This document shows, one piece after another, positions 16,410 to 24,038 of a DNA stretch of 37,696 nucleotides. The stretch spans positions 1 through 37,696 of the forward strand of contig CANPWB010000015.1 in NCBI GenBank assembly GCA_947581925.1. The letters are read 5' to 3'. The notes beneath the pieces were generated by a model. That model searched no databases and was not told where the DNA came from. It worked only from the letters and a program-made list of their open reading frames with translations. The stretch's first letter is position 1. The number at the start of each line of letters is the position of its first letter. The position numbers were made by a program, and so were the translations under genes. Origin of the DNA: an uncultured Clostridia bacterium. GTDB lineage: Bacteria > Bacillota > Clostridia > Christensenellales > CAG-917.

Positions 16410-17339
16410 CTATAATGTTTTAAGCGGAGTTTTGGTCCTTATTTTTTTGATGGAGATGGCGATCATAAATATGCCGATCGCGGCGGTCAAGGCGCAGACT
16501 ATTGCGCCCGTCACGGCGTTCATTGTGGCAACGTGGACAAAGTCTCCCGTGGCGTCGAATTCATGGAACATAGCCGTTTGCAGGGCGAGAACTGCCATCA
16601 TGGCTTGGGCAAGGTTTATATTTTTTGCGGCGCGCAGGGTGAAGTCATCATCTTTTCTTGTCTTTGCAAAGTTGTATATTGCCATAATTATTTTGTAAAA
16701 AGTGTAGATGGCATAGACATAGATGGTGATGCCGGAGTGTACAAAGGAGTCGCCTTCGCGCACCATCTGCAAAATTGCGAAGGATAGGGCGATGGGCAAC
16801 AGGATGAGTACTGCCCCGCAACTGCCGTAAATCTTTATGCTTTTGAGATATGCCGTTTGCTCGGACTGTCCCGCCTTGTTTGCTTTTACGCGGCGGATAT
16901 GGTAAAGAAGGATCGTCCCGCGGAGCAAGATGAGCACAATATAATATGCGGCGAGAGCGCCGAACCATATGGAGCGGTTGATTATGCCGATGGATCCGTT
17001 GTAGACGGCGAACGCCATATTGATGACAAACGAAATGACGAGCGATATTATCGAGCGGGTTAGGGGGTCTGTCAACGCCTTGTTGAAAAAGGGCTTATTT
17101 TGAGACCATTTGAGCGCTTTACTCTTCAAATCGGGATAGATCTTTACAAAACCGTAAACAAAGTATCCGACAGTGACCGCCATAACTCCGAGCAACACAA
17201 ATCCTACCGTTGCATATTGTGACAGACTGTCCTGCGTCATGAATAAAGTCCCGCCGACCATAGCCGCGACAGCTATGACGGCGACTATTATCAAAAACCA
17301 AAGCGGCGGTTTTTTGAAAAAATCGAACAGCTTTTTCAT
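16410..17339 (-). CDS. Polytopic membrane protein of unknown function, TetR partner
   Basis: A 309-residue protein with about eight predicted membrane helices: one after the KKLFDFFKKPPLW start, then pairs through to the C-terminus, which ends in a basic tail (KKIRTKTPLKTL). The ATG at 17339 overlaps the stop of the upstream TetR gene (ATGA), so it is translationally coupled and co-transcribed; no separate ribosome binding site is present. I do not recognise the family. As the only partner of a TetR regulator, an efflux, sensing or envelope role is plausible but not shown. Confidence 0.8.
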   Translation of the reverse strand: MKKLFDFFKKPPLWFLIIVAVIAVAAMVGGTLFMTQDSLSQYATVGFVLLGVMAVTVGYFVYGFVKIYPDLKSKALKWSQNKPFFNKALTDPLTRSIISLVISFVINMAFAVYNGSIGIINRSIWFGALAAYYIVLILLRGTILLYHIRRVKANKAGQSEQTAYLKSIKIYGSCGAVLILLPIALSFAILQMVREGDSFVHSGITIYVYAIYTFYKIIMAIYNFAKTRKDDDFTLRAAKNINLAQAMMAVLALQTAMFHEFDATGDFVHVATMNAVTGAIVCALTAAIGIFMIAISIKKIRTKTPLKTL

Positions 17340-17935
17340 ACGGCAAGATCGGACGCCTTCATTTGCGGGCGCACGCATATGGAGATGACCTCACAGATGA
17401 AGAGAATGTCGTCCTCGCAGCCGCGCTTGACCCACTCCATTGTTATCGCGCTCACGCCGCTTATGAAATAATGCGACATATATTCCACGACGCGCCTGTC
17501 CGTCACGCCGTTTTTTGCGTATATGGGGACGAAAATATTTTCAATGAGTTGCTTGTCCATCTCGCCGACGGCAAAGACGTTTGAGTTGTTGTAGACCTCA
17601 TAGAGGCGCCTGTTTTTTTTGATGAATTTGAGGTAGGGCACAAGATATTGCGGAGAGATGAAGATGAGCTCGTCCGCGGACATCTTTGAAAAGTCCGACG
17701 GGCCTATGTCGGAGTTCAGCGAATCGAAAAATTCAGTTATTGCGCTCTCCTGCGTCTCCTTTAAAAGGTCATAGAGATTTTCATAATGCGCATAGAAGGT
17801 GGAGCGGTTGACGCCCGCCTTTTCGCATATATCCGTAATGGAAATATCGTTGAGATCTTTTTCTTCGAGAAGATCTATGAGCGCCTGCTGCATTCTGACT
17901 GCGGTGTTTTTGAACTTCGACTCGGATCTGTTCAT
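17336..17935 (-). CDS. TetR/AcrR-family transcriptional regulator
   Basis: A 199-residue protein. The N-terminal helix-turn-helix at about residues 30-60 includes DICEKAGVNRSTFYAHYENLYDLL, close in type to the regulator at 429-1016. The C-terminal domain is helical with no assigned ligand. It is the first gene of a two-gene operon with the membrane protein. A perfect 15-bp palindrome overlaps the -10 element of its promoter and is a likely self-operator. The ribosome binding site is weak (AAGGA, 12 nt before the ATG). Confidence 0.9.
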   Translation of the reverse strand: MNRSESKFKNTAVRMQQALIDLLEEKDLNDISITDICEKAGVNRSTFYAHYENLYDLLKETQESAITEFFDSLNSDIGPSDFSKMSADELIFISPQYLVPYLKFIKKNRRLYEVYNNSNVFAVGEMDKQLIENIFVPIYAKNGVTDRRVVEYMSHYFISGVSAITMEWVKRGCEDDILFICEVISICVRPQMKASDLAV

Positions 17936-17968
17936 ATCCCGAAACCGTCCTTTTTGCTATTTTTGAAT

Positions 17969-18006
17969 TATAATTGAATTATATTATAAGGTATAAGATA
18001 AATCAA
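17969..18006 (-). promoter_or_regulatory. Promoter with palindromic operator, TetR-membrane operon
   Basis: On the minus strand: TTGATT (18001-18006), 17-nt spacer, TATAAT (17978-17983). The perfect palindrome TATAATTGAATTATA (17969-17983) covers the -10 hexamer and the bases just downstream. It is AT-only, so chance is not excluded. Confidence 0.75.
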
Positions 18007-18043
18007 TAATAAAACGCGGATTTGTATGATTTTTATTTTAAAA

Positions 18044-18109
18044 ATTTTTCAGAAACCGACAGTTTTAGGTTTTTGTGTTGTGGCGTTTTTATGAAAGCGG
18101 TGCTAAATT
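18044..18109 (+). promoter_or_regulatory. Shared-architecture promoter P1
   Basis: Block TTTTTCAGAAACCGACA with ACCGACA at 18055-18061, then 16 nt, TTGTGG (18078-18083), then 20 nt, -10-like TAAATT (18104-18109). The start site would be near 18116, which makes ATG 18135 the better start for the next gene. The same elements at the same spacing occur at 19371-19435 and 20301-20365. Confidence 0.7.
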
Positions 18110-18134
18110 GTAGGCGATGAATGCGGAGGGAGCT

Positions 18135-18773
18135 ATGGCAAAGAAAATCAAAATTGTAAAATTGCAAGAAGAAATTGAGGACGCGCTCACAATGGATGAC
18201 TTCATGGAATTTCTTTCGGCAAGATCCTATGAGAAACAACTTGCCATACTTCTTGTCCATTCTCAAAAAAATCAAGAAAATATTCAAAAAAGGAGAGCAA
18301 AAATTATGGAAAACTACAATGCAGACTATGCGGTAAGTCAACAGGAGATCACGGAGCAATTCGAGGAGTTTTGCAAGACGAAAGGTATCGTCGCAAAATT
18401 CAGATTGGCTTTTGAGCAAATGGGCGAAAACGCTCACTGCCAACATGAGCAAGACAAAGCTAATATTGAGGCGGCGAAGAACTCCGAGGAAAACAAGGAG
18501 TTCAGAGAGTTCCTTCACACAAAAGGTTTCAAGGCAAAGTGCCGCTTTGTGATCGAGAGCATAAAGCGCGGCGCGGCAAACGCAAACGCGGATACGGCGA
18601 GGAAACTCGACGAGCTACATGCAAAGACGCAGGCAAGCATAAATGCGCACAGCGCAAACGGAGGCGCAAAGCCCGCCGAATACTCCGCCGAGCAGCTTGC
18701 CGCCGAGTTCAACGCTTTTTTGAAGGAGCGCGGGCTTGACGATAAGTATGCCGTTCAAATCGTGGAGGAATGA
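18135..18773 (+). CDS. Novel four-repeat protein
   Basis: A 212-residue hydrophilic protein without signal peptide or membrane helix. ATG 18135 is chosen over 18117 because GGAGGGAG precedes it and because the mapped promoter would start transcription at about 18116. I do not recognise the family. Four related modules of about 20 residues are visible, at about residues 22-41 (DFMEFLSARSYEKQLAILLV), 75-94 (FEEFCKTKGIVAKFRLAFE), 122-141 (FREFLHTKGFKAKCRFVIE) and 191-210 (FNAFLKERGLDDKYAVQIV), joined by charged, Ala/Glu-rich helical linkers. The pattern E-F-x-x-F-x-x-x-(K/R)-G is conserved in the last three. It ends 3 nt before the acetyltransferase, so the two are co-transcribed. Likely cytoplasmic; role unknown. 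Confidence 0.75.
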   Translation: MAKKIKIVKLQEEIEDALTMDDFMEFLSARSYEKQLAILLVHSQKNQENIQKRRAKIMENYNADYAVSQQEITEQFEEFCKTKGIVAKFRLAFEQMGENAHCQHEQDKANIEAAKNSEENKEFREFLHTKGFKAKCRFVIESIKRGAANANADTARKLDELHAKTQASINAHSANGGAKPAEYSAEQLAAEFNAFLKERGLDDKYAVQIVEE

Positions 18774-18776
18774 GAT

Positions 18777-19337
18777 ATGACCGAGCTTGAAAAGGCGCTT
18801 TCGGGCGAGCAGTTTGACCGCAGAGATAAAGAGGTGTATCTCTTCCAAAGCAAAGTGAAAGATATGTTGCACGAGTTTCATACTCTCAAACCGTCCGATC
18901 CCAAAAGGACGGAGATCATCAAAGAGCTTGTGACAGGGTACAACAAATATGTCTTTATCGAGGACGGTTTCCGCTGCAGCTTCGGCAAGAATATCCGCTT
19001 TCACGGTATGGCGATGATCAATTATGATTGCACCTTCCTTGACACAAATTTCATAGACATAGGAAGTTGCGCATTGATAGGTCCCGGTTGCAAGCTCATT
19101 TGCACCAACCATTCCATAGACCCGACAGAGCGAATGAAAGGCGCGTTCAACGACAAGCCTATCAAGATCGGCGACAACGTTTGGCTGGGAGCAAACGTGA
19201 CCGTCCTGCCGGGCGTGACAATAGGCGATAACGCGGTGATAGGCGCAGGCTCGGTCGTGACAAAGGATATTCCCGCAAACGTCGTGGCGGTCGGAAATCC
19301 TTGCAAGGTCGTAAAACAAATTGCAAGCGAAAATTAG
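18777..19337 (+). CDS. Maltose/galactoside-type O-acetyltransferase (hexapeptide repeat)
   Basis: A 186-residue left-handed beta-helix acetyltransferase that would move an acetyl group from acetyl-CoA to a sugar or similar hydroxyl. The N-terminal mac-type helical part is followed by hexapeptide repeats. The catalytic His is His112 in CTNHSID. IKIGDNVWLGANVTVLPGVTIGDNAVIGAGSVVTKDIPANVVAVGNP is the family's C-terminal core (written here over about 48 residues of the coil, key residues H112 and the GNP turn). GGAGG lies upstream of the ATG inside the end of the preceding gene. A terminator follows at once. The real acceptor is unknown; the name reflects the family only. Confidence 0.9.
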   Translation: MTELEKALSGEQFDRRDKEVYLFQSKVKDMLHEFHTLKPSDPKRTEIIKELVTGYNKYVFIEDGFRCSFGKNIRFHGMAMINYDCTFLDTNFIDIGSCALIGPGCKLICTNHSIDPTERMKGAFNDKPIKIGDNVWLGANVTVLPGVTIGDNAVIGAGSVVTKDIPANVVAVGNPCKVVKQIASEN

Positions 19338-19347
19338 GTAAATGCGA

Positions 19348-19378
19348 TCCGCCGTCCTATGGGCGGCGGAAATTTTTC
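19348..19378 (+). terminator. Intrinsic terminator after the acetyltransferase gene
   Basis: TCCGCCGTCC (19348-19357) pairs with GGGCGGCGGA (19361-19370) in a 10-bp stem with one G-T wobble and a 3-nt loop, followed by AATTTTT. It abuts the next shared promoter. Confidence 0.85.
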
Positions 19379-19435
19379 AAACCGACACATATGTGGATAC
19401 ATGTTGTGGTGTATTAAGTGATAATCATTTAAAAT
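19371..19435 (+). promoter_or_regulatory. Shared-architecture promoter P2
   Basis: AATTTTTCAAACCGACA with ACCGACA at 19381-19387, 16 nt, TTGTGG (19404-19409), 20 nt, TAAAAT (19430-19435). Geometry is identical to P1 and P3, while the sequence between elements differs, which argues for a functional site. The leader to the next ATG is about 100 nt. Confidence 0.7.
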
Positions 19436-19543
19436 AGAAATATAAAACCCGAGGATTTAGAATATAATGCAGTCATAAAAATCAGAATGACAATGTGAAC
19501 ATTATAGAAATCACAAATTTTGCAGATAGCGGAGGAATAAGAA

Positions 19544-20275
19544 ATGACAAACGAAAATGCGCAAACTGCGTATCTGGACACAATGCAAAAGCATAATACG
19601 CCGAGTGAACATACGGAAATGGGAGACCTCAAAGGTCCTGACAAAAAGACGAGCAGTCCTGCAAGGAGGGACACAAAGAAATTTTTGACATGGTTCGCCC
19701 CCGCGCTTAAGATATTAAGCTCGGTTGTCGTCATTATCGTGCTTGCGGTCGTAGAGAAAGAAACTTCGTTTTACAGATACAGCATTGCCGCAGGTTGCGC
19801 GCTCTTTCCGTTTGCGCTTATCATTGTGAGGAAGATATTCAAAACGGAGATGCCCATAGGAGTGGATTACATATTCCTCATATTTGTGATTATGGCGGCG
19901 GATATAGGCTCCGCGCTTGATTACTTCACAAAGGTGTCCTGGTATGATCTCGTTCTGCATGGTCTTTCGGGATTTGTCGGACCCGTAATCATGCTGTATT
20001 TTTGGCGCAAATACATAGGCTCGTGTCCAAAGGCGTCAGGAGCATTCTGCCTCTTCCTCATCGCAATGGGTTTCGCGGCGATTTGGGAGTGTTGGGAATT
20101 TATTGCGGATCTTCTTGTCCACGAGGGCGCGCAGCGCGGGCTTACGGACACTATGACCGACATTTTGATCACGGCGGTGGGCGCGGTAGTGTTTGTGGCG
20201 ACTTATCTCATCGACAGAAAAAAAGGCGGCAAGCTATATCGTCTCAAGCCCGACGAGGGAAAAGCGAATTTATGA
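19544..20275 (+). CDS. Membrane protein, YjdF/DUF2238-like
   Basis: A 243-residue protein with a hydrophilic N-terminal tail of about 45 residues and then about six membrane helices. The pattern YDLVLHGLSGFVGP, followed by WECWEFIADLLVHEGAQRGLTDTMTDILITAVGA, resembles the conserved D-x-x-x-H and W-E/D-T-x-x-D layout of YjdF-type membrane proteins of unknown function. GGAGGAAT precedes the ATG. It is probably monocistronic from P2, then followed by P3 after a short gap. No biochemical role is known for this family as far as I can tell; the family match is from memory. Confidence 0.7.
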   Translation: MTNENAQTAYLDTMQKHNTPSEHTEMGDLKGPDKKTSSPARRDTKKFLTWFAPALKILSSVVVIIVLAVVEKETSFYRYSIAAGCALFPFALIIVRKIFKTEMPIGVDYIFLIFVIMAADIGSALDYFTKVSWYDLVLHGLSGFVGPVIMLYFWRKYIGSCPKASGAFCLFLIAMGFAAIWECWEFIADLLVHEGAQRGLTDTMTDILITAVGAVVFVATYLIDRKKGGKLYRLKPDEGKANL

Positions 20276-20300
20276 GATATAGACGGTCATTCATGAAAAA

Positions 20301-20365
20301 CTTTTCAGAAACCGACATTTTTCGGCTTTTGTGTTGTGGCGTTTTGGGACGAAAGGTTTTATAAC
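20301..20365 (+). promoter_or_regulatory. Shared-architecture promoter P3
   Basis: CTTTTCAGAAACCGACA with ACCGACA at 20311-20317, 16 nt, TTGTGG (20334-20339), 20 nt, TATAAC (20360-20365). The start near 20372 leaves room for AAGGAGG and the ATG at 20392. It is most similar to P1 in the bases between elements. Confidence 0.7.
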
Positions 20366-20391
20366 ATAAATATGAAAACAAGGAGGCGGCT

Positions 20392-21291
20392 ATGAACGCG
20401 ATAGAAATAAGAGGACTTACAAAGAGTTTCCGCGGAATGTACGCGCTGGACGGGCTTGACATGACCGTGCCGCAGGGCGCGATATACGGCTTCATCGGCG
20501 AGAACGGCAGCGGCAAGTCCACGACGGAAAAGTGCATATGCGGACACCTCGTGCCGGACAAGGGCAAGATAGAGCTGTTCGGCAAGCCGTATACGGACGC
20601 GGGCGTAAGAGTGAGAGTGGGCGCGCTCATCGAAAACACGGGGTGCTTTCCTAACTCGAGCGTGTACTCCAACCTAATGATGCAGGCGATAAACCTCGGC
20701 GTCAAGGACAGGGCGGGCGAGATAGAGCGGGTCTTGAAAATAGTCCGCATGGAGGATAACGCAAAGCTGACGTTCAAGAAATGCTCGCTGGGCATGAAAC
20801 AAAGGATAGGCATTGCTATGGCTCTCTTGGGCGATCCCGCGCTGCTAATTCTGGACGAGCCTATAAACGGTCTCGATACGGACGGAATGCGCCTCATGCG
20901 CGAGATCCTCGTGGACATCACGCAAAACCTCGGCTGTACGGTACTTATATCCTCGCACATTTTGGGCGAGCTTGAAAAAATTGCGACCCATTACGGCATT
21001 ATACGTCAAGGAAAAATGATAAAGGAGATCTCCGCGGCGGAGATGGACGGTATTTCAAAGGTGTACACGTCCTTAAAGGTGCGGGATCCCGAGGGTGCGG
21101 CGAGACTGCTTGCGGGACGATTCAAGACGGAGAACGACGGCGAGTATCTCAATGTGTACGGCGTGGACGACGCGAGCGCGCTTTCGGCATACTTGTTGCA
21201 AAACGGGCACTTTATCAGTGAGATAAGGCATAATAAAGTCGGACTTGAGGAATATTACGTCGATTTGATGAGCGGAAAGGAGGCGCTGTAA
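20392..21291 (+). CDS. ABC transporter ATPase, BcrA/lantibiotic-export type (cassette 1)
   Basis: A 299-residue ATPase of the class paired with ABC-2 permeases (bacitracin or lantibiotic resistance, BcrA, LanF). Walker A is IGENGSGKST, the signature CSLGMKQR (the LGMKQR form usual for this class), Walker B LLILDEPINGLD, and the H-loop ISSHILGELE. The C-terminal 80 residues form the extra domain found in this class. AAGGAGG precedes the ATG. Cassette 2 begins at 22119 with a paralogue sharing most motif sequence, including MNAIEI, GAIYGFIGENGSGKSTTEKC and HILGELEKIATHYGIIR, so the two arose by duplication. Confidence 0.92.
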   Translation: MNAIEIRGLTKSFRGMYALDGLDMTVPQGAIYGFIGENGSGKSTTEKCICGHLVPDKGKIELFGKPYTDAGVRVRVGALIENTGCFPNSSVYSNLMMQAINLGVKDRAGEIERVLKIVRMEDNAKLTFKKCSLGMKQRIGIAMALLGDPALLILDEPINGLDTDGMRLMREILVDITQNLGCTVLISSHILGELEKIATHYGIIRQGKMIKEISAAEMDGISKVYTSLKVRDPEGAARLLAGRFKTENDGEYLNVYGVDDASALSAYLLQNGHFISEIRHNKVGLEEYYVDLMSGKEAL

Positions 21292-21293
21292 AA

Positions 21294-22106
21294 ATGGAAA
21301 GCGCAAACGTTCTTAATTTTGAAAAACCGAGCTTTTTTGAAAGGCTCAAAGGTATGCTCGGCGTGGATTTTTACAGGCTGTTTCATACCCCGCTGTTCTA
21401 CATATTTATTGCCATAGCCGCGTTTATCCCCGCGCTCGTCTCCATGGGCGGAGGACAGGGCGAGGGCGCGATGTATCAAAACGCGTGGCAGATAATCGCG
21501 GCGGACAGCCCGCTGTATGTGATAAGCAATATGGGCGAGTACGCCAATATGAACATGGTGTTCATCTTCGGCGGCATAATGGTGTCCATTTTCATTGGGC
21601 ACGATTATCAGAGCGGATACGTCAAGCAACTTTTCACGACTCACGCCAAAAAGCAGGATTATATGATGAGCAAGACGTTGCTCGGCGCGTTCTCGATGAT
21701 CTGCATGTGCGTGACCTATATGATAGGCGGCATGATATCGGGCGCGGCGTCGGGACTGTCCTTTCAAATAAACGCGGGTTCGCTCCTCTGCGCCATACTC
21801 GGCAAAATGATAATGAGCCTCGGCTGGTCAAGCCTGTACACGTTTATCAACATCATCTTCCGCAGGAAGTTCGGCATATCCATTGCGCTCTGTTTTGTGC
21901 TCGGGACGGGCATCCCCGTAATCGGCGCGGCGGCGCTCGTAGGCAACAGCGCGGCGCTCAACATCTTCTTGTACGGCTCGTCTGTGTACGCCTGCCTAAG
22001 CGCGAACTTCCTGTCCGTACTCGTGTGCCTCGCGTGCTCCGTCGTGTGGGCGGTCATATACAACATACTCGGCACGGTGGTGCTGTATCGTAGGGACGTG
22101 TATTGA
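21294..22106 (+). CDS. ABC-2 type permease (cassette 1)
   Basis: A 270-residue membrane protein with six predicted helices and a hydrophilic N-terminus. GHDYQSGYVKQLFTTHAKKQDYMMSKTLL after the second helix is a typical cytoplasmic segment of ABC-2 permeases (compare GEDFRSGYAKNIFTVRSKKLDYITSKTVV, given over 29 positions, in the cassette 2 partner). AAAGGAGG overlaps the end of the ATPase gene; spacing is 2 nt. It would form the channel energised by the cassette 1 ATPase. Confidence 0.88.
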   Translation: MESANVLNFEKPSFFERLKGMLGVDFYRLFHTPLFYIFIAIAAFIPALVSMGGGQGEGAMYQNAWQIIAADSPLYVISNMGEYANMNMVFIFGGIMVSIFIGHDYQSGYVKQLFTTHAKKQDYMMSKTLLGAFSMICMCVTYMIGGMISGAASGLSFQINAGSLLCAILGKMIMSLGWSSLYTFINIIFRRKFGISIALCFVLGTGIPVIGAAALVGNSAALNIFLYGSSVYACLSANFLSVLVCLACSVVWAVIYNILGTVVLYRRDVY

Positions 22107-22118
22107 GGAGGGATGACT

Positions 22119-23024
22119 ATGAATGCGATAGAAATCACAAATTTACATAAAAATTTCGGCGAAAAACATGCGGTGGACGGGCTTGATATGACCGTGCCCG
22201 AAGGCGCGATATACGGATTTATAGGCGAGAACGGCAGCGGCAAATCTACGACGGAGAAGTGCATATGCGGGCTTATCCCTCCCACAAGCGGCGAGATCAA
22301 GCTGTTCGGCAAGGATCATAAGGACGGCGAAGCGCGCAGTAAGATAGGCGTGCTCATCGAAGCTCCCGGCTGTTTCCCAGATATGACCGTTTGGAACAAT
22401 ATGAAGTTGCAAGCGGCAAACCTCGGCATAAAAAACGAGGACGAGGAGATACGCCGCGTATTGCACCTCGTGCGTATGGACGGCGCGGCGAGCAACAAGT
22501 TCAAAAACTGCTCGCTCGGCATGAAACAGCGCATAGGCATAGCGTTTGCGTTGCTCGGAGACCCGAAGTTGCTGATTTTGGACGAGCCGATCAACGGACT
22601 TGACGCGGACGGCATGCGCATAATGCGCGAGATACTCACCGACCTCACCAAAAACCACGGTTGCACGGTGCTCATATCCTCGCACATTTTGGGCGAACTT
22701 GAAAAAATCGCCACCCATTATGGCATTATCCGCGGCGGAAGGATGCTCAAAGAGATGACCGCGGAACAGCTAAACGCAAGTTGTCCCACTTATGTCTATC
22801 TCAAAGCGGCGGATATGAACAAGGCACTCGCGGCCTGCAATAATGCCTTCGCCCGCGTAGAATTTGACGAGGAAAAAGGCGAGATAAGAATATACGACAA
22901 ATTGTCCGCGGAGGAAGTGGCAAGTCATCTGTTCAGCAATTTCGGCATATCTGTGACGGAACTCGGGACGGCGAAGATAAGCCTCGAGGAATACTACATA
23001 GACCTTATGAAGGAGGGCAAATAA
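22119..23024 (+). CDS. ABC transporter ATPase, BcrA/lantibiotic-export type (cassette 2)
   Basis: A 301-residue paralogue of the cassette 1 ATPase. ATG 22119 is preferred over ATG 22113, since it gives the MNAIEI start shared with the paralogue and good spacing from GGAGGG. Walker A IGENGSGKST, signature CSLGMKQR, Walker B LLILDEPINGLD and the H-loop SSH are all intact. The C-terminal tail is diverged from cassette 1, which suggests that the two ATPases pair with their own permeases. The stop codon is directly adjacent to the next ATG. Confidence 0.92.
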   Translation: MNAIEITNLHKNFGEKHAVDGLDMTVPEGAIYGFIGENGSGKSTTEKCICGLIPPTSGEIKLFGKDHKDGEARSKIGVLIEAPGCFPDMTVWNNMKLQAANLGIKNEDEEIRRVLHLVRMDGAASNKFKNCSLGMKQRIGIAFALLGDPKLLILDEPINGLDADGMRIMREILTDLTKNHGCTVLISSHILGELEKIATHYGIIRGGRMLKEMTAEQLNASCPTYVYLKAADMNKALAACNNAFARVEFDEEKGEIRIYDKLSAEEVASHLFSNFGISVTELGTAKISLEEYYIDLMKEGK

Positions 23025-23810
23025 ATGAGCGCGAAATTTGACGCAAAAGACTTCGGCAAACGTCTTAAAACGATGCTAAAAGTGGACTTTCGCAGAATGT
23101 TTTTGACGCCCATCGTCTATATAATGCTCGGCGTAAGCCTTGCGCTCCCAATACTCATTCTCGTTATGACGTCCTTTATGGGCGGAACGGATCCCGAGAC
23201 GGGCGAGGCGGTCGCTATGTTCACAAACGTATGGCAGGCGATAGGCTCTGCGGGCGGCGGAATGAGCATGGACCTCACGGGCATGTGCAACATCAATCTG
23301 CTGTACTTCTTGGTCGCGATATTCGTATGCGTGTTCGTGGGCGAGGACTTCAGAAGCGGCTACGCAAAAAACATATTCACCGTGCGTTCCAAAAAGCTCG
23401 ATTACATAACTTCAAAAACAGTCGTGTTGTTTACGGCTGCGGTCGGAATGTTCTTGCTCTTCTTCGTCGGCGCGATGATAGGCGGCTCCGTGGCGGGGCT
23501 GTCCTTCGACCTCGCTGCGGTAGGGGCGAGCGCGGGCGGCATAGTCGCTTGTATGATAAGCAAAATATTCTTCGCTCTCGTCTTTGTCTCCATAGCCTTG
23601 ACGCTAGCTTGCGTGGGCAGGCAGAAGGTGTGGCTGTCCGTGCTTTGCACTCTCGGCGCGGGAATGCTGCTCTTCACGATGATACCAATGATGACGCCGC
23701 TCAATGCGGGCGTGCTCAACGTCATATTGTGCGTAGCGGGCGGAGCGCTGTTCGCCGTAGGGCTGGGCGCCATATCCAACGTGATACTGAACAAAACGAG
23801 CTTGGTATAA
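23025..23810 (+). CDS. ABC-2 type permease (cassette 2)
   Basis: A 261-residue membrane protein with about six helices, paired with the ATPase just upstream; GGAGGG sits 7 nt before the ATG. Its GEDFRSGYAKNIF segment matches the GHDYQSGYVKQLF segment of the cassette 1 permease, so both genes of each cassette were duplicated together. Substrate is unknown; this class commonly exports or removes cationic peptides such as lantibiotics and bacitracin from the membrane. Confidence 0.88.
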   Translation: MSAKFDAKDFGKRLKTMLKVDFRRMFLTPIVYIMLGVSLALPILILVMTSFMGGTDPETGEAVAMFTNVWQAIGSAGGGMSMDLTGMCNINLLYFLVAIFVCVFVGEDFRSGYAKNIFTVRSKKLDYITSKTVVLFTAAVGMFLLFFVGAMIGGSVAGLSFDLAAVGASAGGIVACMISKIFFALVFVSIALTLACVGRQKVWLSVLCTLGAGMLLFTMIPMMTPLNAGVLNVILCVAGGALFAVGLGAISNVILNKTSLV

Positions 23811-23840
23811 AGCGATACTCGAAAAAAAGTCGAGCTGTTT

Positions 23841-23897
23841 GGAAGGCAATATTAAGTGTGACGGCTGTTGCAATTGATGTTGGCCTTCCTTTATTGT
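23841..23897 (+). terminator. Possible terminator or small structured RNA after the ABC cassettes
   Basis: GGAAGGC (23841-23847) pairs perfectly with GCCTTCC (23883-23889) across a 35-nt internal region, followed by TTTATTG. The T run is short, so termination may be weak. Confidence 0.4.
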
Positions 23898-23916
23898 TAA
23901 AACCATATGAGCGTTG

Positions 23917-23947
23917 AAAAGAAAATCGCTATTAAAAGAAAATCGCT
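23917..23947. repeat. Short direct repeat
   Basis: AAAAGAAAATCGCT occurs twice (23917-23930 and 23934-23947) with a 17-nt period, upstream of the next promoter. Meaning unknown; possibly an upstream activating site. Confidence 0.5.
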
Positions 23948-23978
23948 GCTTATAATGCTATTATAGATAAATAAATAA

Positions 23979-24007
23979 TTGCGTTATTTTGAGATGTGTG
24001 ATAAAAT
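23979..24007 (+). promoter_or_regulatory. Promoter of the small winged-helix/membrane pair
   Basis: TTGCGT (23979-23984), 17-nt spacer, TAAAAT (24002-24007), with an extended -10 TG at 23999-24000. Confidence 0.65.
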
Positions 24008-24038
24008 CATAAAAAAGCGGGGATAAAAGGAGTGGAAT

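Noticed and set aside
18044-18090. ECF-sigma promoter reading (AAACC with CGT) of the shared block
   Set aside because: The distance between AAACC and CGT is 26 nt, against about 16 in known ECF promoters, and CGT is not kept in the second copy; left open only as an unknown sigma possibility.
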